Shown here: positions 41,701 to 56,700 of the stretch, one piece after another
Position numbering within the stretch: the stretch's first letter is position 1
How the letters are laid out: each line of letters begins with the position of its first letter
Source: Cymodocea nodosa
Taxonomy: Eukaryota; Streptophyta; Magnoliopsida; Alismatales; Cymodoceaceae
DNA length: 64,000 bases
Assembly (NCBI GenBank): GCA_036874045.1
Contig: CM072336.1
Span: forward strand, 25,867,501-25,931,500
Direction: 5' to 3'
Notes under the pieces: model-generated
Seen by the model: only the letters and a program-made list of their open reading frames with translations
Databases searched by the model: none
Told to the model about the DNA's origin: nothing
Made by a program: the position numbers and the translations under genes

Positions 41701-44700
41701 ACGACCAGCCATACAATGAAAATAATATTCTTGAGGTCGTAGCCCAGATAGAAAACGATCACTGATAAAACCTCCAGCCCGAGGAGCAATATCCCAAGGA
41801 GGAAAGGATGGTAATGTTTTTCCAGAGACCATGCGAGGAACACGCTTCCCTTCCAATTCTTGTTGCCCTAACAAAGATGAAATTTGATTGAAATTTACCT
41901 GCAAAAAAATATTCATGGGCTGAAGCCAACTCATAAAAGTAACCAACAATAACTATGTAAACCTCCAAAATTTGGAAAAAAATCCAAGTTACAAAACAGA
42001 AATATCATGAGGTTCAGTTGAAAGCAACAATTTGTAGCTTTTAGGACTTTAGGAAAATTCTAATTAATGTTCTATATAGAACCTGGTTTTGATGAAATTT
42101 GGGCATGCCCCTTGCCTCAAAATACCATGGAAAGATTCCACACTTTTATACACAAGTGCCAATGCACTGTCTAGGCACTAAGGTGTGAACTCAGCTTGCC
42201 TTGTAGCAAATCTTTTGTCAGATACATTTTATTAAATATATGTTTTTTAAGGTTTTTAAATGTCTACCCTCAAAAGCAATTTAACAAATTGATGGAATAC
42301 TATTAAAATATACAAAATTATTGAAATATATAATTATATATTAATAAAATATACATATTAGCATTATTACACCTCATATTTTGATGTTATCATTGGATTA
42401 TTTATGTACATGAATGTTATTTAGGAGATCAAAGCTAAACTTATGCATAACTATTACTAAATATGGATACATATATAATATAAACTTAAAAATAAATAAT
42501 TACTATTTGAATGGGCACCTAAGAACTTGGGTCACCATCTGGGTGCCTTAACAGATTCAACTGCCTTTGCAGTGTTTTGTAAGGACCATTTACCTCCATT
42601 ATTACCATTAAGATGCATTTTAGAGGGGATTCAAAGCTATCATGATGGCTCATCGATGAGAAGGAACTATAAAACATATATCTGATGCAAGAGAATTGGT
42701 CAGACAGGAGACATACCGAACTACCTTTGGCACCAGTTGCTGTCATAAGGGAAACACAATTCCTACTAAAAGTTTTCAAAAGCCCTCCAGGAACCAAGTT
42801 CTCGTTAATACTGGAAGTTATTTGATTGAGAGTACTAGACATATTTCGGTCCAAGCGTGTTGTAGCTGCTTCACCATTACTACGAAGGACCTCTTCCAAC
42901 TTCTTTTGCAATTCCATAGGATCTATTTAATCACAAAGAGGGCAACCACTCATCAAGATACCCTAAGAAAACATGAATAATTTATGAAAGATAAGAGAAA
43001 AGCCTGTGCATTGTGAATAATAACACCATACAGAAAAACACCAACATCACAGTGTTCATAATTTTAGATTTTATACAGAACAAAAATTTCAAAGAAAGTG
43101 AAACCACATTTCTAGAGTAAACTATTTTTAAAAAATCATCTCAGAAGAAACAGGATTCCTATTCTATTGAATATAAAATTCGATCTAGAACAAAAAACAA
43201 ATTTAAGATAAAAACTTGCAACAATTTGATCAAGTTTGTGGCAAAAATGAAAGCACAAAAAGGAACTAGAAATACTTCCTAGTTGGCACCAGAATGCAAA
43301 ATCAATCAAAGAAAACTATATAGCACTCACAACAAAGAGAAAAGGTGCCATATCATTGGCAAAGTGAACAATAAAATTTTTGCGATGGTGTCTCAGGCAA
43401 ATTTCCTAATGGCATCACCTTTTTATTAATATTTTATCTAATAAATTTAAATATAATTAATTAATCTATGATTATTAAAGTTTCATAATAATCAAAGTTA
43501 TATTTCATTATTATTTTTTGGTTAAAAATCAATGACTGACATTTTAGAGGAAAGTTTTGAACTTTAAATCATTTAGATTAAGGATCAATATATTTTAGTT
43601 AAAGTAAAAAAAATTACTATGTATTTATAGTAATCTAATAATAAAATGTATGTGATTGCTTCCATGTACTGAACATAAAAAATGTGCCACTGGGAAAATT
43701 ACCTTGTGTCAACACTACAAAACCCCCCCTCTTGAATGAAAAAAAAATGAAATAGCATCATTCTCTGATATTGCAAGATAAAGGATGGCTAAGATAAACA
43801 AAGAGACTAACTATTGAGAGTAAAATACACTTCTAGTGCAAACAAATGACTTTAATTAGAAGCAGAAAAACACACACATATAGGCAGTAAAATGCCGTTA
43901 GAAGGCAAACAATCAAATTTAAATAGAAGCTTAAATATCAGTAAAGAACGTACCGATATCATCAACATTTGCATGAACGAAATAAGAATGAGCTTCCTCG
44001 CTCTTCCTTTCACAAGATTCTAGTATTTTCTTTCTTCCAATATCTGACTTGGGAACAATTAAAAGGTCATCTACTCCACAAGTAAACCCATGGATCTGTG
44101 AGGTCCATCGCAAAATCAGTTTAAAAGAATTCCCGAGTGATAATTTGTAAAGGAAAGAAAATAAAAAGAATAATCAACCTGCAAAAATATAGTAAATAAC
44201 CGACTGAACACAGATAACAAACTACCAGCAGAATCTGGACCATAGAGCTCGTGCACAGTGTGAACCAAACCATATAGTCCAAACTGCTCTTTGTCAATTA
44301 TTCCATATAGCATCTCATTCTTGTAAACTAGCATCTCAAATTCATCATGGTCAAAACCCTTGATCCCATTTTCTTGACCTTGTATTTCATTGTGGAAGCT
44401 TTTCCCTTGTTTTGCTAGATACTCCTTCGTAATCTTGCCAGATTTCTTAACAGTAAAAGGATGATGGCCTCTAGTTATATGATTCAGAATTGCAGTTATA
44501 ACCTATATCATGTAACAAGAATTAAACAAAATAAAAAAGAAATTAGTCACTCAAATTCAATGATAATGTTGCAGTCTCATTTATTATTGGAGTTACACAA
44601 TAAATATGGAAAGCATCTCAGAACCAACTATTCTGTTGGATTCCAGGACATTAGTATCTAACCTTATATAAAAGTTGCAGTTATTTCATACCTTTTCATC

Positions 44701-47700
44701 TGGCTATGTAATGTAATGTATCGTATACCACACAGCACCTATGATACTATACTACAATATGTTATCTTGGTTTATGTTATGTTATACCTAAATCTTTTAT
44801 TATTTTACTTTTGTACACGTTACTCTTACAAATTTATCCATGTTTTTAACAATTTAGTTCTCACAGAATCATACAAGTTCAACATCTTGCAATTTCATTC
44901 AATCTTTTCCATCTTTTATGATTTACAAGCTAAGGTCACGTACAAGTCCTGTAACAAAGACCCTAATGTCACATACCAACCTTATGATAGGATCTAGATA
45001 TTCAACAATTCTATTAATCTCTTCAATTATACACACATAATACCATGATACCAGCCCCCATAGCTGGACCTAAATCACAGTCATGCTATCTCTTTCATTA
45101 TATTTCAAAAGAACCCTTTCATAATAGAAAAGTCTTCTCAACAAAATAGTATACCAAATGAGGTCACAGATGTTAGCTCTCACATTTCTTGGGTACAAGA
45201 TCATTGCAAGAATAGCATAACAATAATCATAACTATCACAAAGAAAATTTTCCAAAATTATAATGAAAATATAATAGTCTCATAAAATACTCACGGAAAC
45301 TCATATCAAAGTCTGCTATATCTTAAATACTGTCACATAAAGCACATATGAAATTGTTCAATGTTTACATATAAAACATATAAAAAATTGCCATGCATTT
45401 ATAATCATTAATAATAAAATCTAAAAAATACGCCTAGTCCAATGTTTTTATAAAAGATAAACAAGACAGATACAGGAAATCACAACCACAAAGTATTCCA
45501 CGTTGCATGTCTTCCAATAGCAAGATATTATTCAGTGAATTCAAAAAGAAATTTATTTGTTATGCTTTTTCATATAAATTTTTTATAACTATTACCAAAG
45601 CCATGTTAATCACAAATGAATGGGAAATGATAGTGTGAACCTGCTTCCCAGACCATAGCGGCCTTGGCTTTAATATTGCAGGAAGTAAAGGTTGTATCGC
45701 ACTTTCAGAACATACTGCATGAATCTTTTTGGAAGACTTGTGAATAGAAGAACCACAAAAATTAGGGGGAACTGAGGATGCATACAAAAGCTGAAAATAT
45801 TCCTCTTTGGTCAAGAAAGTGTCCTTCTTCGTCAAAAGTACAGCACTCACAATATGGTCCTGGAGGAATAAAAATAAGGTAATATAACATAGCCTATATT
45901 CTCTAATAAATTAAAAGTACAAGACTGAAGAGAATGTGGGATATCAACAACAAATACTGACTCAATATCCGGGTTAGTGCTACTCAAGGAAAAGACTTTG
46001 TAAAACAAAAACAAGATGGCAGCTATGACATTGTTACCTGAATCAGACCTCTAACGGGCTTACCACTGGCTGGAAGTACATATTGCCTGTTTGCATTTAC
46101 TATGTTAATCGCTTCAGCACGAGATACTTCATCTTGTGGCAGATGAACATTCATTTCATCACCATCAAAATCAGCATTATATGAACTGAAGATTGAATGG
46201 CAAAGATTCAATCGTGGAAATAAAAGTAATTAAACCTGAGTATTAAGATGCAGAAAGTAAAATTAAGGAAACCTGCAATTTGCATAGTGCATGCGAAGAG
46301 TCTTTTCCCCTTGTATTATGCGACCACTTAGAGCCATCATACTAATCTTATGAAGTGTAGGCTGAAAAAAGATGAAACTAGCATTAAGAGGGGTCTTCTG
46401 AAATGTCGCAAAACAATCTTATAAATAAAAGAGAGAATTTACAACATGATAAAACTATTATAAGAGCATATAAGAGTGGTATGAAAACAAAAACAGGAAT
46501 GGATTACCTGAAGAACAATAAAAGAGAGGAAAATAAAGTGGCATGCAAAAGTTTTTTTTCCTCAGCTATAATGTTCATACTGAAGGCTCCATCCAAGCCA
46601 CAATGACAGATAATCAAATTTATAGCATAAAAACCCATAAAATCTAACGTAACACATCTAATAATCTATTTCATCCTTCCACCACAAACCATGTAGAAAG
46701 CTGATCTGAATATATTCACAAGCCCAGTCCTAGAAAAAACTATCACTGACACAACAAAACAAAACATATAATGAAGTGCATTTGGAACATAGCCTTGTAT
46801 GAATACTGTAGAAATTTTAGACATCCACTTTAAAATCAATCGGATATGAATGGAAGGGATTCTTTTCATATAGATATGTAAATCCTTTTTGTTGAAAAGT
46901 GTAGAATGAATCTCATTAAAAGGATAATAACATACACTTGGAAAAGAAAAAGAAAAAAAGACCGAAGACTATGTACCCTGCAAAAAACTAAAAACACAAA
47001 GATACACCTCTTGGGGCCTAACAACTCAAATTTGTTCATCCTCATCTGCAAGGTCTGCCTATACATGTTAAATGGGTTGGGTCGGCATGGGCCGGCCCAA
47101 CTTAACCTGTAATATATCGGCTTGGCCCAGCCCAAACCAAAAACTCTTATAAATAATTTATAATTTATAAATGATGTATAATTTATTAAATTAGTAAATG
47201 CATGTAGCAATTACATATGTTAAATTTTCATTTAATTTAACAAATTAATGGTGATTTGCAAACAAAAAAATAAAGTAATATATATATATAACAATAATAA
47301 GATAAAAAAATCAATAAATAAAAATATAATATATAAAAAATGTATAAATTGTAAACAATGAATAAAGATAAAAATCATGATAATAAATGAATAAATAAAA
47401 AGATAATATTAACAACATATAAAAAAAACTAAAAAATAAAATAAAAAATGTAAAAAAGAAAAATAAAATAATAAACAAAAAATTTAAAAATATTATAATA
47501 TATATTAATAATACTTAGATTTAATTTAATATATTTACTAAAAAATTTATTTTACTAACCCAAAAGCTAGCCCACGAGTGGCCCACAAGCTAGCCCACAG
47601 GCCTGGCCTAACCCATTGACATCTCTAGGTATGTCAATTTTCAAAGTTCTTAATTTATCATTCCAGTATAATCCCCAGAGAAGTTGTTCTTGACATAATC

Positions 47701-50700
47701 ATGTCATTCAACCAATCAAGTGCATCCCAATCTAGCAGTTACCAAAAAAGTCAGGAGGGTGAGTATAGGTTGGCCTCATCCAGTTCAATCATATCTTCCT
47801 ATTCCCTCATCAATTCTTTGACGTCCAACCACCTCTTTAACAATTGATTGGCACATCTTGGTTGTTTCCCTAGCCAAGGGTTTGCATCAGTTCGTTCGTC
47901 TTCCCCTCATCCAGCCTTTGCTCATCTAAAGCATTAGGTCCCTCTATCAGACAAAACAAATTTGGTACACTACAATTGTGCTTTGTTTCATTGGGTGATG
48001 TGAGTTTTCCACCAATCTCTCCATCTTTGGATCTGACTCTTTAATTTTGGTCTACCTCCAAGTACCTTCCAAAGTCCAAAAAGGTTCAACAACAATGGAG
48101 ATCCCACTTTCTCTATAATAGCCCTCCCCCACCAATGCCCACGATTGCACCTCATCAGTTTTAGAATAGTCATCATCCTCTCCATCTGAGCATTCCCTGG
48201 TATTGTCTCTATGTACAGTTGTTCTGTGTCTCATTAGCTCTGGATTGGGCTTCAACAGCCCGCACTGAGTTCATAGCCTACTCAAGTGAACCACCTCTAC
48301 CCACAATTTATGACAAGGCATCCTCTTTTTTCTTTGAAGATCTCAATCTAGAACACAACTTCACTAGTAATGAGATTCACCCCATCTAAGAGTTCTATTA
48401 TGTAGTTCTGCAAAGACCCTCACTGCCTCAAGCAATTCTCCCTTCCAAGAGTTAGGATAGATCTCCCAGAGGACTAAAAAGGCTCCAGAACTATGTTAAA
48501 GGTGTTGGCATCCAAAAGATTGAGTGGGATTCCAGCTAGAACCATCAGCATTTCCCCATTGTGGTCTCTCATGTACCAAGCTCTCTTGATCATGTAGTCC
48601 ACAACAGTTGGATTTGCTTGAGCGATGTGCATCTCTCTTTAAGTAGGTCTTCATGCCATATTCAGTCTGGGAATTCAATCAATCATTGGCCTTCAAAAAA
48701 TTTTCATCATCCACCACTTTGGCAAGCACAACACCTATGATCCAACAACATGGCCAAAACTCCTTACTGACATTACCAACCTTGCAAACCAAGCATCTAG
48801 TGAGGAAGGTCTATCAAACTGTTGTCCCTTTCTGATGGAGGTTCATTACTAGATAGCTACATCAACCCACAAGAGTTCATCAATCCTCATTTCTCATTGT
48901 GTGCCATCGATGACCAATAGGAGAGAGCCAACTTGCACTCCTCACCATGCATTATCTTGCCTAATGTCCCATGCCTCCACATCATCTGCATCATAGCAAC
49001 CCATCACAAGACTCTACATGGTCGCCAAAATTAATGTAGTCAAGACATTGCACCACCTACCACCAACGATTCTATGATCTAAGAAAATGATGAATAAGAT
49101 AATAGGCTTTCACAAGTTGGGAGAAACCTAGGCACCCACCTTAACAAACTCAAACAAAACATTGCTAGATTTTCATTTTCTCAACAGATATCTCGATGTG
49201 TTAGCAATAACACTATATCAAGAAAAATGTTATCAATTTATCAGTGACACTTCATATCAACTAATGTTCGGCATTTTGTAAGACTGGGGACCACATGTCA
49301 ACTGATGTGACCCATGTCAGATTGTCACAGGTATGTTTTCTCCTTGTGTGAAGAAATACCACCTACATTTGCTTTTCTCCTCCATTTCTTATATTCTACC
49401 TGGATCCCTTCTATCCACCTGATTTTCTTCTCCCATACACAAGTTTATTGTCAAGCTGAAAAAAGCACACCAGAATTTCTTCTGCTGTCTGCTGTTATGA
49501 TATTTTTCTTCTCTCAAGCCTTCATAATATTCTAATTACGAAGACCTCAACTTCTTATCAATTTTTGTTAAATTGATTTCTTGAACATTTCCACATTCAC
49601 ATTAAATCAATTGATGACGATCAAATATATTATGTCCAATTTCTAGGTGGACCCAATTCATTGTTCACATGGATGATTCTTCGCCCTGAGTCACCTCCCC
49701 ATAAGACCCCCCACCCTTTCCTGGTATCAAAAAGATCTCAAGCAGCTATGCTTAGCTAGCTTATATTATCTATCAACTCTAACAAAAGCTTTGGAATCAG
49801 AATTCAAAAAATTGGGTTATCTTCCAATAGTGAGTCAGAGGGCAGCATTGGTCTTTTCATCCCTCCAGAGAAATTTGCAGAAACGACATTTTTTTGTGAT
49901 TGAGGGAAAAGGAAGGTGGATTCAAAGTAGACACAAAGTGTTAGAGCATAATTTCGATATGGTAGCCAGAGCAAATTGAGGATAGGAATCCTTGATATGT
50001 GTGTGCATCAAGTATCAATTTTACGTCCCCTTGTCTAAGATTTAAATCATTGCAATAAAATACAAAATCAAATTTATTGAGAAACAAGGAAAAGACAAAA
50101 AAAATGATGGATTGTCCACTGAATCGGGCAGAAACAACATTATTGTTTACAAAATATTGGAAATATGGCAAGTAATATAACCATATGCCATTGTCCAATT
50201 AGCATCACAAACAAGCAAGTTCTACGTCCACTATATTTTCCATGAGATTAGTACCGAATCCTGATGGCACAGGTAATGAAGACGAAACAAAACCTGATAG
50301 AGAAACATTATAAATAACAACTCAGGGAAGTTTCTTTGTGTTGTTCTTTACAGCCACACCCAAAACATAAAAATAAAAATAAAACTGTAAAGATACAGGG
50401 AAATGCAAAGAGGAAGAACATCTATGTCAATAGCTTCATTAATGATGCGGTTGGTAAAATAGATAAAAGATTACTAAGACCTGGAAAGCCCAACCGCAAG
50501 TTATGCAATACCTGTCTATTGGCAAGTACACTATCACCATTCTCCAAATGGCGATACACAATCTTGCCTTCAACTTCAGATTCTGGCCCTTGTGTAGTTT
50601 GTCCATGACTACCTCGTGATGTTGGCAGTTTTCGTGAAATAGAAAGACGGACATTCCTTGGAACTTTGAGTGTCATTAATCTGTCTCTATCTTTGAAATG

Positions 50701-53700
50701 TGTAGCTCCAGGATGAAATTCTGTGCCGTTTAATATACATTGTCTCAATTTATTGACATTCCAGGGAGTCACTCTCTGTATAATAAGACTTCCTTTTAAC
50801 AAAAGAAAGACAAAACTTGGAAAAGAAAATTCAGATGATAAGCACCACATCCATCAGGTAGAATAAATAAATGCAACTGAGATTAAGAATAAAAAGTAAG
50901 GTGGAAAAATCTAGTGCATGAATCCCTCACTAATGTGACGTCAACAAAAAGTCCAATTGCACAGAGTCTTACCTCCACAAACAGAGAGATTGTTTCCTAA
51001 AATTCAAATATGTGAACTAAATTTCACAATAAAGCCCGTTGAACCAAGACTAGTTGTCAGTTAACAATGAGAATTATCATAACAAAAATCATTTAGGTAG
51101 TCATTATACTCGGAAGTTAACAACGAGAATTATCACAACAAAAATCATTTTGGTAGTCATTATACTAGGAGGATAACGGCCAACTTTGAAATAAATCCTT
51201 GAAGTCAGATATAAATTAAAAATCCTGAACTTTGGAAGTCGGAAAACATTGTATAGGTTCAACAATACTTTTAAAGAAAAATTTTTGAAAATGAGAAGTC
51301 AGGGGTGATGACAAAGAAGAAATTTTTCAAACAATAATTTGGTCCTTATTTTAAGAAAATTGACTTCAATCTCTTTTAGAAAACAAATCAAACTGCAAAG
51401 ATGAGCAAGAACTTTTTGAGTTTTTTAAGTGTAAAAAAATAGGTTATTAAGCCAGTGCAAACCACTTTAAACTAGGTTGAACTGGATTGATTCAGATAGT
51501 TCAACCAATTGGTTCAACAAGTCTCAACCACTATAAAAAAAGAAAAGTCTAACTGATTAATAGCTTTTTAAAAAACTTCATGAAATGATTATTTTTATTG
51601 TTTTAAAAGGCAATATTTATTATTTCTCCTTTTAATCAATTCTAAAGTTTGATTAATTATCATGTTTAAAGGGAGTAGTTAATTGACAAGAAAATTGATG
51701 ATGCAACGGAAATACTAATTCCAACTTAGGATTTATAAATAGGTTAATAAACAACACCATTTTAATGTATTGTATTGTGATTTTACTTTGTTATGAAAAT
51801 TAAGCAATTTAATTTACTTTCACACATGATTATTTTTCAGAAATATGAAACAATATTTATTGTGCTTAGAAGAAATCATATTAAATTAATACTTATTAAT
51901 AAAAATAATATAATTATATACTTATTTGTTAATAATTTGTTGGAAACCACTTCTGGACTGGGTACTAAAGGACTGGTTTGTTAAATGATGACATAATAAT
52001 GATGTCATCTTGAACCTCTATGAAACAAAATTGGTCTCTAGAATGATTTCTAAGTCATTGGCCAAAATGCACTCAAATTTCATGATTTTTACAAATTAAA
52101 AAACATTAATTTACACAAAAATCATCCTTAAATTAATATATTTATACTTCTACAAAGATGATCACCACTCCATGTTAAGTAATGTCCATTGCGTTGTGCA
52201 TTTCTAAGATAAACACACATGGAAATCTTGAATGCACGAGCAAACATCAAAAAGACATTTTTTGGGAACACACTCCGAAAATTAGTCTTAACCAGTTAAA
52301 GTGTATTCTTAATAGGTTTGCAATTACCTCAGGATAGGTTAACTTCAAGGCAAACTGTGGTGGGATTCCAATCTCATTTACCGCAAGATAAGGATCTGGT
52401 GATATTACAGATCGACATGCAAAGTTAACCCTCTTTCCCATCATTTTTTGCCGAAGAATACCTGCCTTTTTCTCCAGCAGCTGTCGTAAACCAGTAACTT
52501 CTTTGTCTTTGCCTGATAATTAGAAAAAATAAAAGAATATAACTTTGTTTTTTAAAACCCAAAATATATAGATTACTTGCTTCAAGAAGATAAAATAATT
52601 TACAGTTATCAATAACTGTAAAAAAAATAACAATTAATAAGATATCATGGTTCAAACACTAGTGCCAACTGGTTTCAAGGAAGCATGTAAATGTCAAACT
52701 TCGGGTACATATTTGTTTGATTGAGATGCCATTCTGATGATTTACACTGCCTTTTTCGAATAAAGTGGGGAATTACATGTCTTTGTGGTTGTCTTAAAAT
52801 CAAAAGAATACAAAAGTTCTTTAGAACTGTTAGCATGTGATGAACAATGAAAAGTTAGGCATGATGTCAAATAACATCACCATGGTTTTCTCTTTCATGT
52901 TGAACATGATAAATTGGAACATAAAGTGCAACTCTCTTGCATTTACATCATCCAGATATTCAGCATATGTTTAAGGCAAGCACACTACACATGCAACAGT
53001 AGGAACCAGTTCAAGGCATAGGATCTCTATGTAAACAGAGATGAATCAGCACAAAATGGATCCTCATGGTGGAAGTATCATATATTGGACTGTCCTTTTT
53101 TACATATAGAGTTGGTAATAACTTTACATGGACAATAAGTGCGTATATTGAAGATGTCTTTTTTTATTCTAGTTTGTATAGTATTAGTGGACTGCCATTA
53201 ACGATATCGCAGTCCATCCAATACTAACTTCCATGCCTCTCCGTAAGTCAATTGTGATTTCTTAAGCAAGTGTGATGTGTACGTTAGACATTATAAAAAA
53301 AATCTAAAGCAATAATTCAAGCATTACTTGGATAATCAAAAATACTAGCAAATAAAGAAAATTTAAGTCGAATTCCACGGTCCATGAGCTATGTGTCTCC
53401 TACACCTAGAAAAATCCTCACCCTAATGATAACTTACCCAACTCCATGAAGATGCTTTGAGAACAACAAAACAAAGAGATACAGCTGCAATTTGGAAATA
53501 TCACACAACTATGAGTATGTTTGATTTAAGATTATAGAATCTCTAATTTTATTAGACTATGCAATTATGACTGTAATCTGAATCAACTGCCTTTGACATA
53601 ATGGATTATGGTCATAACCGAGTGGATTATATACAACGATTTAGTGAGAGAAATTTCAGTCCTAAAAATCAAACAGATTATCTGTTAGATCATATATTTT

Positions 53701-56700
53701 CTCCTCTAACATGGCACATACTCTCATAAAATGAATGCACAATCTGGAGTAACATAATTTCAACCAAATAAGATTATAAACAAGACTCCTAACAATACCT
53801 ACAATCTACATGATTTTGAACTCCTCATTAAGTGTGCAGAATCTCGATTATACATAACCAAGCCTATCCAACATCTGAACCAAACAAAGCCTATGTCTTT
53901 CTATTCATCCTTGTAAATTAATCTTAACTTTAAAAATCATAAATTAAAAAAAGTCAAGCCATGGAACATGTTTTGTACAGGACGACATAGCATAGAATCA
54001 AGTGAGAAAAAATGTCCAAGTAAACTTTTCAGACAACCTTTTTTTAAATTAAATTGGGAGAAAACTAACAGAAGATCAAAATGGAAGCACAGAATCGACC
54101 ATTGGAGTTAAGTTACATTCATCCCCCACCTACAATAAGTAAAAGTATAACACCTAAGTGCATCCAACCAAAATGCCCAGCCTAAGTTCAAACAACTAGA
54201 TATATGTGAACAACCAGTCAATCAAGTCATTCTTCGGCTAGATATTTTGCACCCAGATAGTTTGGTCCATAATCTTGCTAATGGAAGTGGTTTGAAGTGT
54301 ATCTGATGTGGTTTGATAAGGCTTTTATGCAGTCACAGTTGGTTGACCAGACAAGTTTGCATAGGCAAATGAGGGTGAAAATGACCAAGTGCTGATGACC
54401 TTATAATGGACCAAGGCAGGTTTTTGATGTTTTAAGGTGGAATGAGAGTGAAAATATCCCAAGTTTTGCACGTGATAGTATGACAGATCACAAACAACAG
54501 GAATTGCTTTGGAATTCATGGCCAGATCCCAGAAATCAAAGTGGAATGACTACAGATGGAAAATCTGCAAGCAGAAACAAAGTGGAAGACCATCCTGCAC
54601 CCTAATGCCTTTTATCCAACCTTCTTGAAAACTACAACTGAAGTGCATGCAACGAATCCCATTATCAATGCCCTAACTATAGTTAATCCAAGCCACAAAT
54701 GGCAAGCACCATTTGAAGCCCTCTTCTGAATGCTTAAACATAGAGTGAATGGTAACATAAAGACCGCAGCTACCCTCCCCCCCCCTCTAAAAAAAAAGAG
54801 ATATTGAAGCAACATAAAGGAAACTCAAGTCATAATTTCCTGCAACCCAAACGTAATGATACCATGAGAGTGGACATATTCCATAATAAGGATTGTCTAA
54901 GATAACCATTACACCCAACACATTCTAGGTTAACATGTTCATGAGAACTAGATTATACATGCAAATGCAGAACAAACTGAGCCCTAGAACATCACCATCA
55001 AGCCTTCTCAACTCTTGATTAAATACTTCTTCACTTGGCTGCGGACACTGCCTCCAAAATTCTACATTCTTGAAGTGGTGACACTACATTCAAACCTAGA
55101 AGGTACAGATTAAAGAAACACAAGTAGATAAAAGTGAGGGTCATACAAGAACATTGCCTCCACATGTTTCCCACATACAAGCAAGAATTTTCTGATTAAT
55201 TGTTGGTCCACCTGGAGATGTCACCGTAAAGCCTATTTTCTAAGCATCTAGGTGCCTTTTCTTGAGAATGGGACACTTCAAAGTCCAAACAAACCTAGAT
55301 GTGTTCAACTGCATTCTTTATGACTTGATAGTTATAAGCAAAGATCAAAGATTTTTGAGTGGTGTCAAAGCTGAAAGAATAATGACATCATACACCTAGG
55401 GTCCATTTGAATCAGATTGCGGGATGTTAGACTATAGGATAATGCACACAATTGATTCAAGTAACAAAAGATTGTGATGTAACAGATTATGTGAAAATCA
55501 GTAAAACCGACCACAATATTATTGTGAGAAAATTGCCACATTCACCATAATCAAAAAATTTCACCAATTATGAGATTGTGTAACAGATTATGAATTTTTG
55601 TTCATATAACTACTTGAATATAATCTCATCCAACATGATTGTGAATGTAAACAGTACGTCAAAATAGTGATAATGATGGCTACTTGTAAAATATATGTAA
55701 ATTAGATTATGCGTAATCTGGACATCCTATAATCAAAACCATACACAACTTTAGAAAAATTTGTTTTGAAAATTTGTGAGCAGCAACTTAGTAAAACACA
55801 AATATAGTCGTCAAGCCTTTTCCTAACAGTATAGTAGCTACACTGCCTTATGCCTTTTACACTTTTCTCATTAAATTTAACTTATGATGCAAGCTATATG
55901 ATATCCACGTCTTATCAAGTATCAAAATTTGAAAATAAAAATTTATGTCCTCTTACATGTCTGTCTCAGTGTAACAATTCCTTAAAATGGAAAGAAAGAG
56001 TAAAAAGTACTTCAACAGCAAGATATTAGATTCCAAAAGAACAAGAAAATATTACTAACCAAATCCCTTTGAACTATCAAATAATACATTCACTCTTTTT
56101 TGGAGATCCATCCACTTTTGGACCCTTGAGGCCCCATCACTTCCTATGATAGCATTATTGGCGTCCAATACTTGGGTTAGTAATATATTTTGTGGGTGCT
56201 CCAATGCCTACAGCAAAAATAGTCGTATTCAGATTTATACCAATCAGAAATCAGAATATGTAGATAAATTTAACATAAAAAATAATCATATATGACAGAA
56301 CATATGTGAGAGAATTCATATGGATATCAAGATAAGTTTCAAAATTACTAAGAGAAGAACAAAGGAATATTGGCTTATCAAACAAAGAATCTAATAACAA
56401 AGATTAAGTATTTAATAAAATTCCCAAATGGGCATTATATCCAATTCATTTATATCTAAGAAATCTACATGATAATAATTAAATCTAGAGAAATTAGGAT
56501 ATCGAAAAATAGGTTTTCATTATATTAGCACTGAAGACCTTCTCCAGCTTATATAGATGGAGACAATTACAAATGAGGTAATACCATAATTAGTAGTAAA
56601 TCCCCATAATAAGGAAATACAACTAATATGGAAATACAATTCAACACTCCCCTTCAAGCTGGACGTGGAGGGTACATGTCCACAAGTCCTAGCTTGTTAC

